Positions 51,760 through 62,694 of a stretch of 64,000 nucleotides of DNA are shown here, one piece after another. The DNA is taken from contig NW_005179310.1 in assembly GCF_000350225.1 (NCBI RefSeq), positions 186,001 through 250,000 on the forward strand. The letters run 5' to 3'. A program made the position numbers and the translations under genes. The stretch comes from Chondrus crispus. Lineage: Eukaryota; Rhodophyta; Florideophyceae; Gigartinales; Gigartinaceae. The number at the start of each line of letters is the position of its first letter. Positions within the stretch are counted from its first letter, which is position 1. Under the pieces are notes generated by a model that saw only the letters and a program-made list of their open reading frames with translations, had not been told where the DNA came from and searched no databases.

Positions 51760-53658
51760 AATAAGGAATATGAAGATAATCGTCAGTAACAGATTTTGGA
51801 ATTATTGCTCTTAAGAACCACCAAAACGTGCAAAGACAATCACTTAGATGTGTAGGAAATGGAAAGAAACTCAAAACTTACTTTGCATGAGAGAACGAAG
51901 AAAAACCAAATGCGAGATTGACGACGACGGCGGTAGCGGGAGCGGAAACGAAGACGAAGACCAAAGACAGAGACAGCAGCAAGAACCACAGCAAGAACAA
52001 AAGCCAAACCAAGCACAAAGACAACGAAGACAGCGGGGGCGATGACCAAAACCAATTAACACAAGAGAGCAAGAACGACAGCAGCAGCGAAAACCAAAAC
52101 CAAGAACGACGGCAAGAACGAGAGCGACAACGACAGCGAGAAGACCAGCGGAAAGAACGACGAGAAACGGCAGCGAAAACGACAGCGACAACGACGGCAG
52201 AAACAACGGAACGAGAACGACAGACTCATGCAGTGAAACGACAGCGAGGGACTGGGCCCATAACCTAATGGTAGGTTCGGAGGGGCAAGGGAAAGAAGGA
52301 AGGCAGGTTGATGTGTGTGAGTGAAGGAGTTGGTGCCGAGGTTTACTTTGAAGCCGTTTTCCTGCGATACTTATACACTTCGAGTGCTACACTATCGCTC
52401 TACTCCGACTCTCAGTAAACCATACTCTACTATGCGCGACCAAGCGCGGTCCTCTTGTGGCCCGACCATACTGTTCGATTTCCACCTTACGAATCGATTC
52501 GTAACTATTAGCTCACAACTATTTCTACACATTCCAAATGACTGTAAACCATGGCCCTATGCATGCAACTGTTTCACACCTTACTAATCTGCATCCAGTC
52601 ATGCCAGACTTCATTGTTGTGCAACGAACAACTTGGCACTTGTCTATTTCCAACAACGCAAACGTCTTTCATACCGCAATCGCCATACGTATCCTTGTTT
52701 CTCACCTCACTAATTTCGCCAAGCACTGTCAGACAATTATGGCAAGTCATAACAATGTGCATCCAGACTTTCTACACAACTCACATGAGAATACATGTAA
52801 ATCACACGAGTACTGTCATGAACTTGCATCCAACGGCGCACCATGACGAGAGCACAGTGCAACGGCGCGTGCTCACGCAAGACTCGCATACAGCGTGACG
52901 CGTACACAGAATAATCGCACAACTGTATTCCTCTCGCGAGAAGTACTTGTTGTACTTTTGATTCACATGTACTGTACTCGGACACGCGCAGGATCGCAAA
53001 CAGTCTGACACTGTAAAACTGTAAACCCTCATGTGCATACACCTGGATGCGTGTACATGTGTACGTACACGAATCCACCTGGCGACGTGTACATGTGTAC
53101 ACGACATACATGTGTCCCGCCCGGGGGCCCTATGCAATTACCCATTACAACCATGGCAAACCACTTGAAACCCCCAAAACAACGTAATTATGGCATATAC
53201 AGGCCATTTAAAGTACATCACAAGGCCAATGACGCACACGTGGACAACGCTCAACCAATAGATTTGCAGCATTAGACCGGAGGGCCAATAGAATTGCAGT
53301 ATTTCCTGTGTAGTCTATAGTGCTACGGGCCAAGGTTCCACTTGGCAAAACTATGCAAATTTGCATGACCCTCCGAGAGGCCACTTTCGTCCCCGGAACC
53401 CCAAAATCTGGGATGTTACACGTGTCATGTCGTGATATGGGTAAGAGCGCCCGGACCGTGCAGTCATGTACACGTGTCACTCGATTTTGACCTATTCAGA
53501 TAACAGCATGTGGTCGCACATTTTCAATACTAACCAACAAATAAGGATTAATCAAAAAAGGCAAAAACCCAGCCAACACAGAAGGGTTATATAGGTTCAA
53601 AAAAACTGTGCACAACTAAATTCCTTAACTAAATCCAGGTTACTCAAATTGTGGCACC
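51760..53658. other. Non-coding, purine repeat and Copia leader
   Basis: It contains the GACA/CAAC-rich low-complexity run (51913-52240) and, from 52960, ACATGTGTAC/ACACGTGT words at 53045-53110, 53418 and 53470. TATATAG at 53588-53594 lies 65 bp before the Copia gag ATG and may be its promoter. No gene is supported. Confidence 0.4.
51913..52240. repeat. Purine-rich (ARCRACRRC)n low-complexity tract
   Basis: About 330 bp of imperfect AACGACAGCGAC/AAGAACCA repeats. Open frames through it (Gln/Arg/Asn-rich on one strand, Ser/Leu/Val-rich on the other) are compositional artefacts. Confidence 0.75.
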
Positions 53659-55236
53659 ATGTCCTCACTAGCTAGGGTTCGTGATGAAATTTCTGGTTAC
53701 AATCCTAAGAGTAATGCCCAGTGTGACATTAAGTCTACAATGGAGCTATACATTAACGAGAACACTCAGCCTCCTAATGTCGAATGTATTAACTCATTAC
53801 GAGAAGACCTTCCACCTGAAGTCTTGTACTCTAATGAATTTATCAAAGGTCCAACTACGCTATACCGTATATTACGAGACTACCTTTCACTTAAGGGCCT
53901 CATTTACTCTCAGCACCCCATGAGTAATAGGATCTCGCATGGTTTAGTGAACATGATCTACGTTGATCCGAACGAACAGCATCTCGCAATGCAGAACCTC
54001 GCACCGCCTCAAGCTAGTAATTCGGTTCATCATAACCAAGCTAGCTCGTCTCCTACGCAAGGTACCATGTCTCATGTGACGTCTGATCAGAAGCTCGCAC
54101 ACAACGTGGCCTCACGCTTCAAACGGGAAGATCGTTATACGGGCAAAATTGGAGAAGACATCAACGAAGTGATTAACACCTACTGCGGAACAGCCTCTGA
54201 TTACGAGCTTTCAACGGAGCAAATGCTCAAATACTTTCACAATGTATTTGATGGAGAAGCCAACCGCTTCTTTCGATCCAATGTTGTGAACAACGCCAAT
54301 ACCTTCGAGACCGCTTGTCAGCTAATGCAGAACGAGTTTAATAGCATTACTAGACAAAATCGCGTCAGGCAGCTTCTCCAGAACCTCCGCTTGGCACAAG
54401 TAATGTCGACAAATAAATGCTCCGTGACTGAAGGCCTAGAGAATCTTCGCGAAACAATCACCAAGTTCACGCCACAAGGCCCATCTACTCACCGCTCGGA
54501 GCAAGATAAAACGGAATATCTTCACGATGCCGTTATTGGCCTCGACTGGACAAAGAGCGTGCTGACTCAAAGCATTGCCTCAACTCCTCCATGGACATTT
54601 CAGCAACTCTACACAGCTCTTGATGCCCCATGGCTTGAGGAACAAAAGCAGAATGATGTAAATAGAAAGGATCATCAACTCCTTTCTGCGAACAACAATT
54701 CGTATCGTATTCCCGGCATACACTACGATGTCCCACTTCCTGCTTATTCGCCGAACGCATTCAAAGGACAGAGCATGCACGCCTTCCCACGTCGCCCTGG
54801 CTCTTCTTCTTCCAACCCTGGACGCAATTTTGCGAAGCCCCCTAACCAAAGCCGTAACCAGGCAAACGGAAAGGACCGTTTCGGTAATACTCGTGCATGT
54901 CATAATTGTGGAAGCAAGTATCACTTCATCAGAGACCGCAATCGCCCTGTATCACTGACGAAGAACATAGGGAAAATGCTGCAAAACCGTCCTAATGATA
55001 ATAAACATACCAGGCGTATTCTATTCGAGCTTTGCCAGCAGGCAGAAGAAGTATTGTTCACAAATGACACAAATCAAAGCAATTTCGATGTGGAATCAAC
55101 ACCAACTGCATCTGACAACGACGAGAATGACTCGGCTGAAAAAGCTGACCAAGCTATTCCCAGTCATTACAACTCAGCTGACCTTAATGATGATCCCATG
55201 GTCTTTGCTAGCGGAACGGATCCCAAGGATTTTTAG
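53659..55236 (+). CDS. gag: Copia-type Gag (plus-strand element)
   Basis: The protein has 525 residues from an ACCATGT start. A helical capsid-like region (about 170-300: FKREDRYTGKIGEDINEVINTYCG, YFHNVFDGEANRFFR, CQLMQNEFNSITRQNRVRQLLQNLRLAQ) is followed by a basic Ser/Asn-rich segment. CHNCGSKYHFIRDR is a zinc knuckle whose last Cys is Arg. The C-terminus is acidic. The frame stops at UAG (55234-55236), where the -1 frame carrying pol is already open. Base composition is more AT-rich than the Gypsy elements nearby. The frame is undamaged, unlike most other elements here. Confidence 0.8.
   Translation: MSSLARVRDEISGYNPKSNAQCDIKSTMELYINENTQPPNVECINSLREDLPPEVLYSNEFIKGPTTLYRILRDYLSLKGLIYSQHPMSNRISHGLVNMIYVDPNEQHLAMQNLAPPQASNSVHHNQASSSPTQGTMSHVTSDQKLAHNVASRFKREDRYTGKIGEDINEVINTYCGTASDYELSTEQMLKYFHNVFDGEANRFFRSNVVNNANTFETACQLMQNEFNSITRQNRVRQLLQNLRLAQVMSTNKCSVTEGLENLRETITKFTPQGPSTHRSEQDKTEYLHDAVIGLDWTKSVLTQSIASTPPWTFQQLYTALDAPWLEEQKQNDVNRKDHQLLSANNNSYRIPGIHYDVPLPAYSPNAFKGQSMHAFPRRPGSSSSNPGRNFAKPPNQSRNQANGKDRFGNTRACHNCGSKYHFIRDRNRPVSLTKNIGKMLQNRPNDNKHTRRILFELCQQAEEVLFTNDTNQSNFDVESTPTASDNDENDSAEKADQAIPSHYNSADLNDDPMVFASGTDPKDF
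55227..55236 (+). promoter_or_regulatory. Candidate -1 ribosomal frameshift site
   Basis: In the gag frame the last codons are GAT TTT TAG. G GAT TTT can slip back one base to GGA TTT, and pol lies in the -1 frame, open across this point. It resembles the G GAU UUA shift site of some retroviruses. The stop codon directly after the A-site may add pausing. No downstream pseudoknot was modelled. Confidence 0.6.
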
Positions 55237-58200
55237 AAAGCAAGAGTGCGCACTCACTACGTAAAGAAATATACTTTGACGCTGATTGCAAAAAGAAGAA
55301 GTGCAAATTTAAAATCTCGTGTAGATCAACACTTAGCAGACTATTCCGACGTCAGAAAAGAGCATGCCACCCCACATACATCGTTGCTTCCAAACGCCAG
55401 CACGGAAACCCTTACCTTTCTCGTCAGAGCCCAAATACCTGGCAAGGAGCCTGCCTAGACACAGGGGCACAAACTACTGTTATAGGTAAGAAGCAAGCCA
55501 AGTCTTACTTTCGCTATATAGGGACCAAATTCAAACCTGTTCCTAACGACAACCAGTATCGGTTTGGAAGTGACAAACAGAAGTCACTGGGTTCAATCCC
55601 TATCCGTATACCAATACCAGATAACTGTTTCATCACAGAACATGTCGACGTCGTACACGCTGACGTCCCATTCTTGCTCGGGCTGGACTTCATGGATAAA
55701 TACAAAATGTTTGTAGACACAGTACGGAACCTTATTTGCTGTCTGTCACTACAACGTTCCATTCCTGTATCTCGAAAGCTTGGCCACGTCTACCTAGATT
55801 GGACAAAGACCTCTCACGCTCTGTTTACCAGATCCGAACTACTCAAAATGCAACGCGGATTCTCTCACCCCACCAACGATAAGCTCCTCAACCTCCTGAA
55901 ACTGGCACGTCCCCATGAAATGAACCGCGATACTGTCAAGACGCTTGAGGAAATCAAACAAGCCTGTGACAATTGTCAACGTCTAGGACCTACTCCTCTT
56001 CGTTTCAAAGTTTCCCTTCCATCAATGGATGACGTCAAATTTGGTGAAGAACTTTCGATGGACCTAATGTTCCTTGACGGAAAGGCTGTTCTTCACATCA
56101 TTAACACTGCCACAAGGTTCTCTGCAGCTACATTTCTCGATGCCCACGAGTCAAGCTATGGTCAGTCTGTAGATGGAATCTGGTTAGCCTTCTTGGAAAC
56201 TTGGTGCTCAATCTATACCCGCTATCCGAATCGCTTACGAGTTGATCAAGGTTCTGCTTTCACATTGGATAGATGGCGAAACCTGACAGATTTTGCTGGC
56301 ATCCAATTGCGCCTCTCAGGCGCCAAAGCCCATACTTCTCTCGGAATAGGCGAGAAACTTCATGACCCCCTTCGTAGGATTTTTAGAAAAGTGCGAGCGG
56401 ACTACCCCCAACAAGATCCGAGCATATGTTTAAAAATGGCAGTGAAAGCATTGAATGACACGATTGGTGAAAACGGTCTTGTACCCTCACTTCTTGTATT
56501 CAGTATTATACCAAGATTTCCGATCATAAGCACCAATTTGCCCTCACAAAAAGAGCGAATGGCCATACTTGCAGCAGCACAAATGGAAATGAATGCTATT
56601 GTTGCAGAGAGAAGAGTCGCAACTGCACTTTCAAGAAACATACCGCCAGCTTCAGATCGCAACTATAGTCTCCGTGACGAAGTTCTAGTCTTTAGTGAAC
56701 TAGAGAAACAATGGAAAGGACCATTTGTCTTCATTCATACCCATGGTCGAATGATAACAGTCCAATCTCGGAATGCCACGTACCGACAGACGTTTAATGC
56801 CTTTCAAGTTAAACCATACTACCATGATACCGATTCAGTCCTTCACTTCATGTTCTCGCCGTTCCAATCGCAAGAAGCCCCAAAGCCCCCACCGAACATC
56901 TATGTGACAGAAGTCATTCACCCCAGCGATCCGAGAGCAGCGCAGTTTGACTCTGCAAAGAAAAAAGAAATCGAAGGTCTAATTATACGCGGAACATGGA
57001 AAATAGTCATGAGAGATGAAGTTCTGAAGAATGCTAACATCCTCGGTGGACGCTTTGTCCTCGCTATTAAAGACTCCGACACCGACAAGGAAGTTTGGAA
57101 AGCGCGCTACGTTGTCCAAGGACACAAGTATAAGTTAAAACCCTCGCTTGTCCACGACGTCGCCACCGCACGGCAGTTTTCAGTAAAGATGTTAGTCGGC
57201 TTGGCTGCTCTGTGCTGTTTTAGGCTCTACTTAACAGACGTTACACAAGCCTACCTAGAAAGCGCTGAGAATCTTATGAGGGACGTTTACATTAAACCTT
57301 CTCGTGAGTTTGCGTTAGGACCAGACCAAGTACTCAAACTTCTGAAACCCCTATACGGACTGGCTGACAGTGGTGACTACTGGGGAAGAGCCCTAAAACG
57401 TTATCTCATAGAAGAACTTGTCATGAAACAAAACATCACCGACGGCGCCTTCTTCTTCCAACAAATCGATGAAAAGCTATCCGGCTTGTGTGCTACATAT
57501 GTAGACGACTGCTTGCAAGCAGGAGATGAATGGTTCCGCACTACGTCACGTAAACTTGAGAAATCGTTTAAGTGCAGAAAAAGAGAATACGATCACGTTC
57601 AGTTCGCAGGAGTACAAATCGACAAAGACGAGTCTGGATTCATAATGCATCAGAAGAGATACATGAGTCGTATCGAAATACTTCCTAAAAATGCTGATTT
57701 TACAAAGTTTCGCTCGTTACGAGCCCGACTTGCATGGCTGACACAGACTCGACCAGATGTAAGCTGCGCTGTTGCTCAGTCCGCACAAGTAACACAGGAA
57801 ATGTTTCGACAAGAACCATTAAAACTGATAAAATCGCTGAACAGTGTAGTCCGACACTTACGCAAGAGCCCAGATTATTCGCTAAAATATTCTTCACTTG
57901 ATAAAGGGTCACTTCGGCTACAAGTATACTCTGACGCCTCATTTGGGAACAATCATGATGGTTCTTCACAGCTCGGCTATATCATATTCCTCGTCGATTA
58001 CACCAATCTTTGTCAAACCATCTTCTGGTCATCTCACAAATCGAGACGTGTATCTCGCTCAGTACTTGGCAGCGAAACTATGGCGTTCGCTGACGCCTTC
58101 GACATGGTATTTGCCATAAGAAATGATCTTTCAAACATGCTATCGCCAAAACTTCCAATTGTAATGCTTACTGACAGTCGGTCACTGTTCGATGTGGTAA

Positions 58201-58403
58201 CAAAGGCCACGCTTACGACTGAGGAAAGGCTCATGATCGACATTAAGGTTGTTAAAGGCTCATACCACCGCAACGAGATCGAAAATATCGGTTTTATCCG
58301 TTCCGAGTACAACCCAGCAGATGCGTTAACAAAAGTGAAGCCCAGCTCTATCTTAGAAACCATCCTATCATCATCGCAACTCATCCACCCCGTCGAGCAA
58401 TAG
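55230..58403 (+). CDS. pol: Copia-type Pol: protease, integrase, RT, RNase H
   Basis: The frame is open from the gag stop to 58403, about 1057 codons. Domains in order: protease CLDTGAQTTVIG (DTG at 55458) with ADVPFLLGLDF; integrase zinc region (CDNC near 55965); integrase core with D (ELSMDLMF, 56061), D (RVDQGSAF, about 56244) and E (GIGEKLHD, about 56352); RT with WKARYVVQGHKY, LYLTDVTQAYLES, LLKPLYGLADSGDYW and ATYVDD (57500-57508 encodes VDD); RNase H with VYSDASFGNN, SVLGSETMAFADAFD, VMLTDSRSLFD and SEYNPADALTK. Integrase before RT defines Ty1/Copia order. All catalytic residues are present. The style recalls the Copia lineage reported from red algae and diatoms (recalled, not searched). 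Matching LTRs were not found around it. Confidence 0.85.
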   Translation, partial: FLESKSAHSLRKEIYFDADCKKKKCKFKISCRSTLSRLFRRQKRACHPTYIVASKRQHGNPYLSRQSPNTWQGACLDTGAQTTVIGKKQAKSYFRYIGTKFKPVPNDNQYRFGSDKQKSLGSIPIRIPIPDNCFITEHVDVVHADVPFLLGLDFMDKYKMFVDTVRNLICCLSLQRSIPVSRKLGHVYLDWTKTSHALFTRSELLKMQRGFSHPTNDKLLNLLKLARPHEMNRDTVKTLEEIKQACDNCQRLGPTPLRFKVSLPSMDDVKFGEELSMDLMFLDGKAVLHIINTATRFSAATFLDAHESSYGQSVDGIWLAFLETWCSIYTRYPNRLRVDQGSAFTLDRWRNLTDFAGIQLRLSGAKAHTSLGIGEKLHDPLRRIFRKVRADYPQQDPSICLKMAVKALNDTIGENGLVPSLLVFSIIPRFPIISTNLPSQKERMAILAAAQMEMNAIVAERRVATALSRNIPPASDRNYSLRDEVLVFSELEKQWKGPFVFIHTHGRMITVQSRNATYRQTFNAFQVKPYYHDTDSVLHFMFSPFQSQEAPKPPPNIYVTEVIHPSDPRAAQFDSAKKKEIEGLIIRGTWKIVMRDEVLKNANILGGRFVLAIKDSDTDKEVWKARYVVQGHKYKLKPSLVHDVATARQFSVKMLVGLAALCCFRLYLTDVTQAYLESAENLMRDVYIKPSREFALGPDQVLKLLKPLYGLADSGDYWGRALKRYLIEELVMKQNITDGAFFFQQIDEKLSGLCATYVDDCLQAGDEWFRTTSRKLEKSFKCRKREYDHVQFAGVQIDKDESGFIMHQKRYMSRIEILPKNADFTKFRSLRARLAWLTQTRPDVSCAVAQSAQVTQEMFRQEPLKLIKSLNSVVRHLRKSPDYSLKYSSLDKGSLRLQVYSDASFGNNHDGSSQLGYIIFLVDYTNLCQTIFWSSHKSRRVSRSVLGSETMAFADAFDMVFAIRNDLSNMLSPKLPIVMLTDSRSLFDVVTKATLTTEERLMIDIKVVKGSYHRNEIENIGFIRSEYNPADALTKVKPSSILETILSSSQLIHPVEQ

Positions 58404-58800
58404 ATCCAACGTCACTGAAATGAACAAAATAAATTTTGCCATTTAAAGTTGCCGGAGTGCTAAAGTGAATTGTGCTTAGATTGGGACTACCTATGATAAT
58501 ATATTGCCTGATTCGCACTGTAGCCTACAAATTAGCTGTATCCTACACCTTTTTGTCACCTACCACCCATCTTTGCCGTAGTAGGACTCAAGTGTACTAT
58601 TCCCTTATGGAATGTGTTACCTAGCTTTAAGAACTACTTTTTAGGTACGTTTGAAGGCGTCCTGAGTAGCAACCCTCCTTTTGATAGCGTAGTGACACTT
58701 TTAGTTTATTTGGTAAGTATCTCCTCGAGTTCTAGAGTACTATAAATTTCTACGAGTAACATTTATAGTACTCTCGAACTCGGCATCAAATCTTACCATC
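58404..58800. other. 3' flank of the Copia element
   Basis: About 400 bp, AT-rich, without ORFs. No polypurine tract and no repeat of the 5' leader are visible. It contains the stem-loop at 58726-58782. Confidence 0.4.
58726..58782. repeat. 22-bp stem-loop after Copia pol
   Basis: Arms 58726-58747 and 58761-58782 are complementary with one mismatch (CGAGTTC.AGAGTACTATAAAT), with a 13-nt loop. An outer GGTAAG/CTTACC pair (about 58712 and 58793) extends the symmetry. Confidence 0.75.
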
Positions 58801-61743
58801 AACAAAAACCAACCACCACCGACAACCTCGCGCCAACGCGTCCCGTCTCTCCCCTGTGGCTCGCTCTCCGACCACCGCACCCCGCGCCAACCCGTTCTGT
58901 GCGTACCCCTTGCACCCCGTGCCGCGTTTGGCCTGTGCTCCCCTTTTTACTCTACTGTACCCCTTTACAGTAATTTATCCGACACCTGGCACCAGGCACA
59001 CCCTCCTTAAAACTTCGCTCCCGATTTCTCGCCGTGATGGCATCCCTGTCGTCAGCTTCTGGCGCCATGCGATGCGGTCGCTGTGAACCCTAAATAATGT
59101 ATTGATTTTTTGAAGTAGATTTTAGGAAGCTGGGCGGCTTTAAAAATGGGAGAAGGAAGGGTGGAGACACAGGGAAGAAACAGAGACAGACAGTACAACA
59201 ACGAGGGAGAGAAAAAAGAATATTTTATATTTTATTCAACAGTCACCTGCCTCCCTATCGCAAGACGCATAAGGCCGGGGTGGCGTGGCGAGCAGGGGGG
59301 CGCGGGTATCTACTAGGACAGGGCCCGCGGCGGGAGGCAGATGTGGGAGTTTGTCCCACAAAAAATAAAGGGGATAAATTAGTTTATTTACGTTTAAAAA
59401 CAGTTCGGCAGTGATTGTTAATGAATGTTTCTGTGCCAAGTGGCGGTGGGTGAAGGGAGGAATGCCAAATTGGTGTTTGTGCGAAGAGGAAGGTGAGCAG
59501 TGTCATGGTTCATCCACACCGCACGTGTACACCGAGTACACAAGTGCCAGAGATCAGACCCTCTTCCAGTGGACCATCGTTCGCCGCCTCCTTCACAGAC
59601 ACCGACGCATCCTTTTTGTCACCTTGTATCATGTCTTTGACTGACGGTCATCTCGTGCCGTCTCTTCTGCTTCATTCGCTTCCCTTTTCGCGATTCCCTC
59701 GCGGTGTGTGTAAACAAGGGCAAGACGAAAACCTTCTCCATATATCCTCAATTGACCCTCCTTCCCAACCACGCGTCGAATCCGCACGATCCGCAAGCGG
59801 AAAAAGTCCCTGTTCCAAACTGCGACGACGTGTGCTTACCAAGTAAGCCCTGCGCGCCCCCGGGGTCTTCCTTTGATGCCCCGGCTACGGCACCTTATCA
59901 GTATGTCTGATCCGGCTTTCCATCCGGGCTTCAATCCTCATTCCCTTGTCCGTCGAAATACTTCTCTCCATCACTGTCCTCTACTGAGTGCCGGTCCTCT
60001 TGAAGTAGACCTATTCTCCAGGCCTTCTGTCCTGTCCTCCCCTTGCCTTGCAAGCAACCCTGTGGCCCCCTCTGCACGATCTCCATCTCTGGCCACGCAT
60101 CCCGATTAATCGTCAAAGCTCCGCGTCCCGTCCGTCCACCGGTCGTCGAAACCGACCCCATCATTGCCGTCACGTGTAGCCAAGTCCTGTTCACTTGGTT
60201 TGGCGGCCTACGGGACAGACCTTCCCTCTATTCCATTACTGAGGAGTGGTCCTGATTACCCCATTTCCTCAAGTTCGAGCCACATCGGCGCGTGTTCTCA
60301 AATTAACCAGTAATCCTTGAGGCCTCCATCCTGTGTAACTCATCGTCTGCAAAATCTCCTATCTGAGCTTCTGTCACGGGCGGTCCGGGTCCCCCCCAAT
60401 ACCGCGCACTTACCTTCGCGATCCTTTGTTCCCTGTTCGGGCGTACTGTGGCCGGCAGCGGTCTTCAATCTCCATCGAGCGGGTAGGAAACGCCTGAGAA
60501 GTTGTGAAATGATATATGCTGGTTGATGCGCCGACCTGCAAAAATCTCAACCCGCAGTTCCCCCGTTTGACCGCAAATATTCGAGTTGCTCGTGCCGTAC
60601 CTTCTCAATTCCTTTGCAGAATATCCCTTCACCACGTCAAAGTTAAGTTTGTTGACGGGCAGGGATTTTTGGCTTTCGTCCAATCGTCTTGTTTTCCTCT
60701 TTTAATTCCCCATGTAGTCACCAAGTGACAATAATCAGAAACGTAAACTCGTCTCTACATTCACGTCCGTTTCCGCATACTTTTCGCATAATGGACAGAC
60801 ACGCCGAGACTCCCCCTTAACCGTTGCACTGAGCCACTTGGTTTAGGGTAATTCTGAGAGCTGTAGAACAGGCTTCCCATTTTTCTCTTACCTCAGAGCC
60901 GTAGCTCTCGTACGTGGGTCGGAGTGTTCCTGTGTCCCATTTCTAGATCGGAGTGATACGCGCTTGTGTTGCGGAGATATATCAGGTTTTCGTTCGGCCA
61001 CTGTCCTCTCCATGACTTTCCAAGTTTTTCCTCCTCTTTAAGGTGCAGATTCCTCTTCTTTTGCTATCCTCAAACTCCTCTGCTTCCTACTCTTTTTTTC
61101 CTTTTCTTTTCAACATGCCTCCATCAGTCTCCGGTCACACTTTGATCCGAAGACTTCCTCCTCTTATTTTTTTTGCTTTTTGGGTGCGCCCCCGTCACTG
61201 CGGTCGGACCCTCTTCGTCCCTTCCTTTCTCCTCTTTTTGTATTCGCCCCGCCCCTGCCGTCGCATCTCCTTGCCTCCAAGCAGGCCATCATCCCTCCTA
61301 GTCTTCAGGCTTTCCCGATGCCTATTTCCACGTCTCCGCGAGAGAAGATACCAGTTCTCCCACAGTGGTTACCTGCTCTGTAGTTACCAGATCGTTGACC
61401 GATCTCAATCCCTTCCTGTCCTTACGTCATTGACGCTTGTACACCACAGCGTGTATAATTTCTTGCGAGTAGATAGATTTGTAACTTCCTTCCTCTGTGC
61501 TTTCGCATATGGGCGGTAGCTATACACCCTTTTTTTGTAAGGCCCTTGCAGTAGTCAAATCTCCATCCGACTTTCCTTCCCTTTCCTGGCCTGTTGAGGC
61601 TTTCCTCGGCATCACCGTTGCACGTCTACGTGACATACCCTTTGTCCAAAACGTCCTGCTAGTTCCTCCCTTTCATATTGGGGACGTCAATCTGTTCTCG
61701 GGGCCATTTTTTGATAAAGCTCACTATTGTCAGCTTTGGTCAG
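58801..61743. other. Long non-coding region, pyrimidine-rich
   Basis: About 2.9 kb without a supported gene. Many short frames exist on both strands, but none shows a domain or consistent length. The part at 61080-61460 is CT-rich and is repeated, diverged, at 62820-63270. It is probably decayed retroelement sequence around the LTR at 61744. Confidence 0.4.
61080..61460. repeat. Diverged dispersed repeat (unit 1; unit 2 at about 62820-63270)
   Basis: Shared blocks in the same order include CCCCGTC.CTGCGGTCG, CTTCAGGCTTTCC.GATG, TATTT.CACG.CTC, CCAG.TCTCCC and GATC.ATCCCT.TCCT.ACGTCAT.GACG. The two copies flank the family-2 LTR at 61744-62694, as internal parts or target repeats might. Confidence 0.6.
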
Positions 61744-62694
61744 TATAGTGCAATGCTCCTCTCAGGCAGAGACCAAGGTCCGACGGTCCAACACAAACAA
61801 CAACTGCCACCGGCACAGCGCTACGGAGTGTTCGAAGCTCCCTGTCCTCTTTAAGCAGGTTTGCGGCCAGCAGTAGCTCGGATCCCTGATAGAGGGGGGG
61901 CAAAGAGATGGGCCCGGCCCGGGATCGGTAAATGGTGGTAGAGACTTGTAAAGGCAACTGCTCGACGAGTTCAGAGGGGGGTCTAGGTAAACTTGGTCCG
62001 ATGGGTCGTAAATCCAATGCTCGAAGAGCGCCTTGTATACCTTATACCCTTGATAAGATCTTCGACGGGGACGTCGCAACGTAGCCCGTCGGGAAAGAAG
62101 AAAACGTTGCAGCGCTACATCGTCGTACTGCCCAATGGCAAAGTACCAACACCGGATCGGTTGCAACCAGATTCCGATGGAACCAACGCTGAGAAAAGCA
62201 CCACTGGTGCCCCAACACAGAAGCCCGATGACTTATGACGTCACGTTGCGGATCGCAATCCTACAAGGTGGGACCAACTCAAGATTAAGGGAAATTAGGA
62301 TAGGGAAGTAAAGGAAAATTGATAAGAAAAAAGGGGACCCCCGAGCGCAAAGGATATCGTAGGCTAGAGTAGAAGGGAATGTCTTGTAAAAGACGGACTT
62401 CGACCAAGGCGATATCAAACTCTGGCAACTCGGGTTACTTTTACTGACTTGGTGGTCAGAGGGCTAAGGTATATATCGCCCCGCCGGAGCCACTACAGTA
62501 GCTCCCGGCGCTAGATCCTAGATCTAATCTAGTGTCAGCAAAATTAATGCCAACTAATTAACTAAATAAAATAAAATAATTAAAAATTAACACTGTGCAA
62601 TTATTCACACGTGTGTCCTCCAAGCCGGACTACTTTTCATATCCAAATATTTTCCTTTCTTTTCACCCCCCTTTTCAGGTGCGTATTGCACTAC
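61744..62694. mobile_element. LTR family 2, copy 3 (951 bp)
   Basis: It runs from TATAGTGCAATG to TATTGCACTACA and aligns with copy 1 through GTCCGACGGTC, the CTTCGACGGGGAC/GGGGGC block, CACCGGATCGGT, CAACTCGGGTTA, TATATATCGCCCCGCCGG and CACACGTGTGTCCTCCA. TATATATC at 62470 corresponds to the candidate TATA box of copy 1. No gag or pol is attached, so it may be a solo LTR. Confidence 0.7.

Noticed and set aside
51918..52268. Gln/Arg/Asn-rich ORF
   Set aside because: It lies within a low-complexity purine tract, and complementary-strand frames are just as long.
61043..61519. 158-aa Phe/Leu/Pro/Ser-rich ORF
   Set aside because: Translation of CT-rich sequence shared with 62820-63270, where the frame is not preserved.
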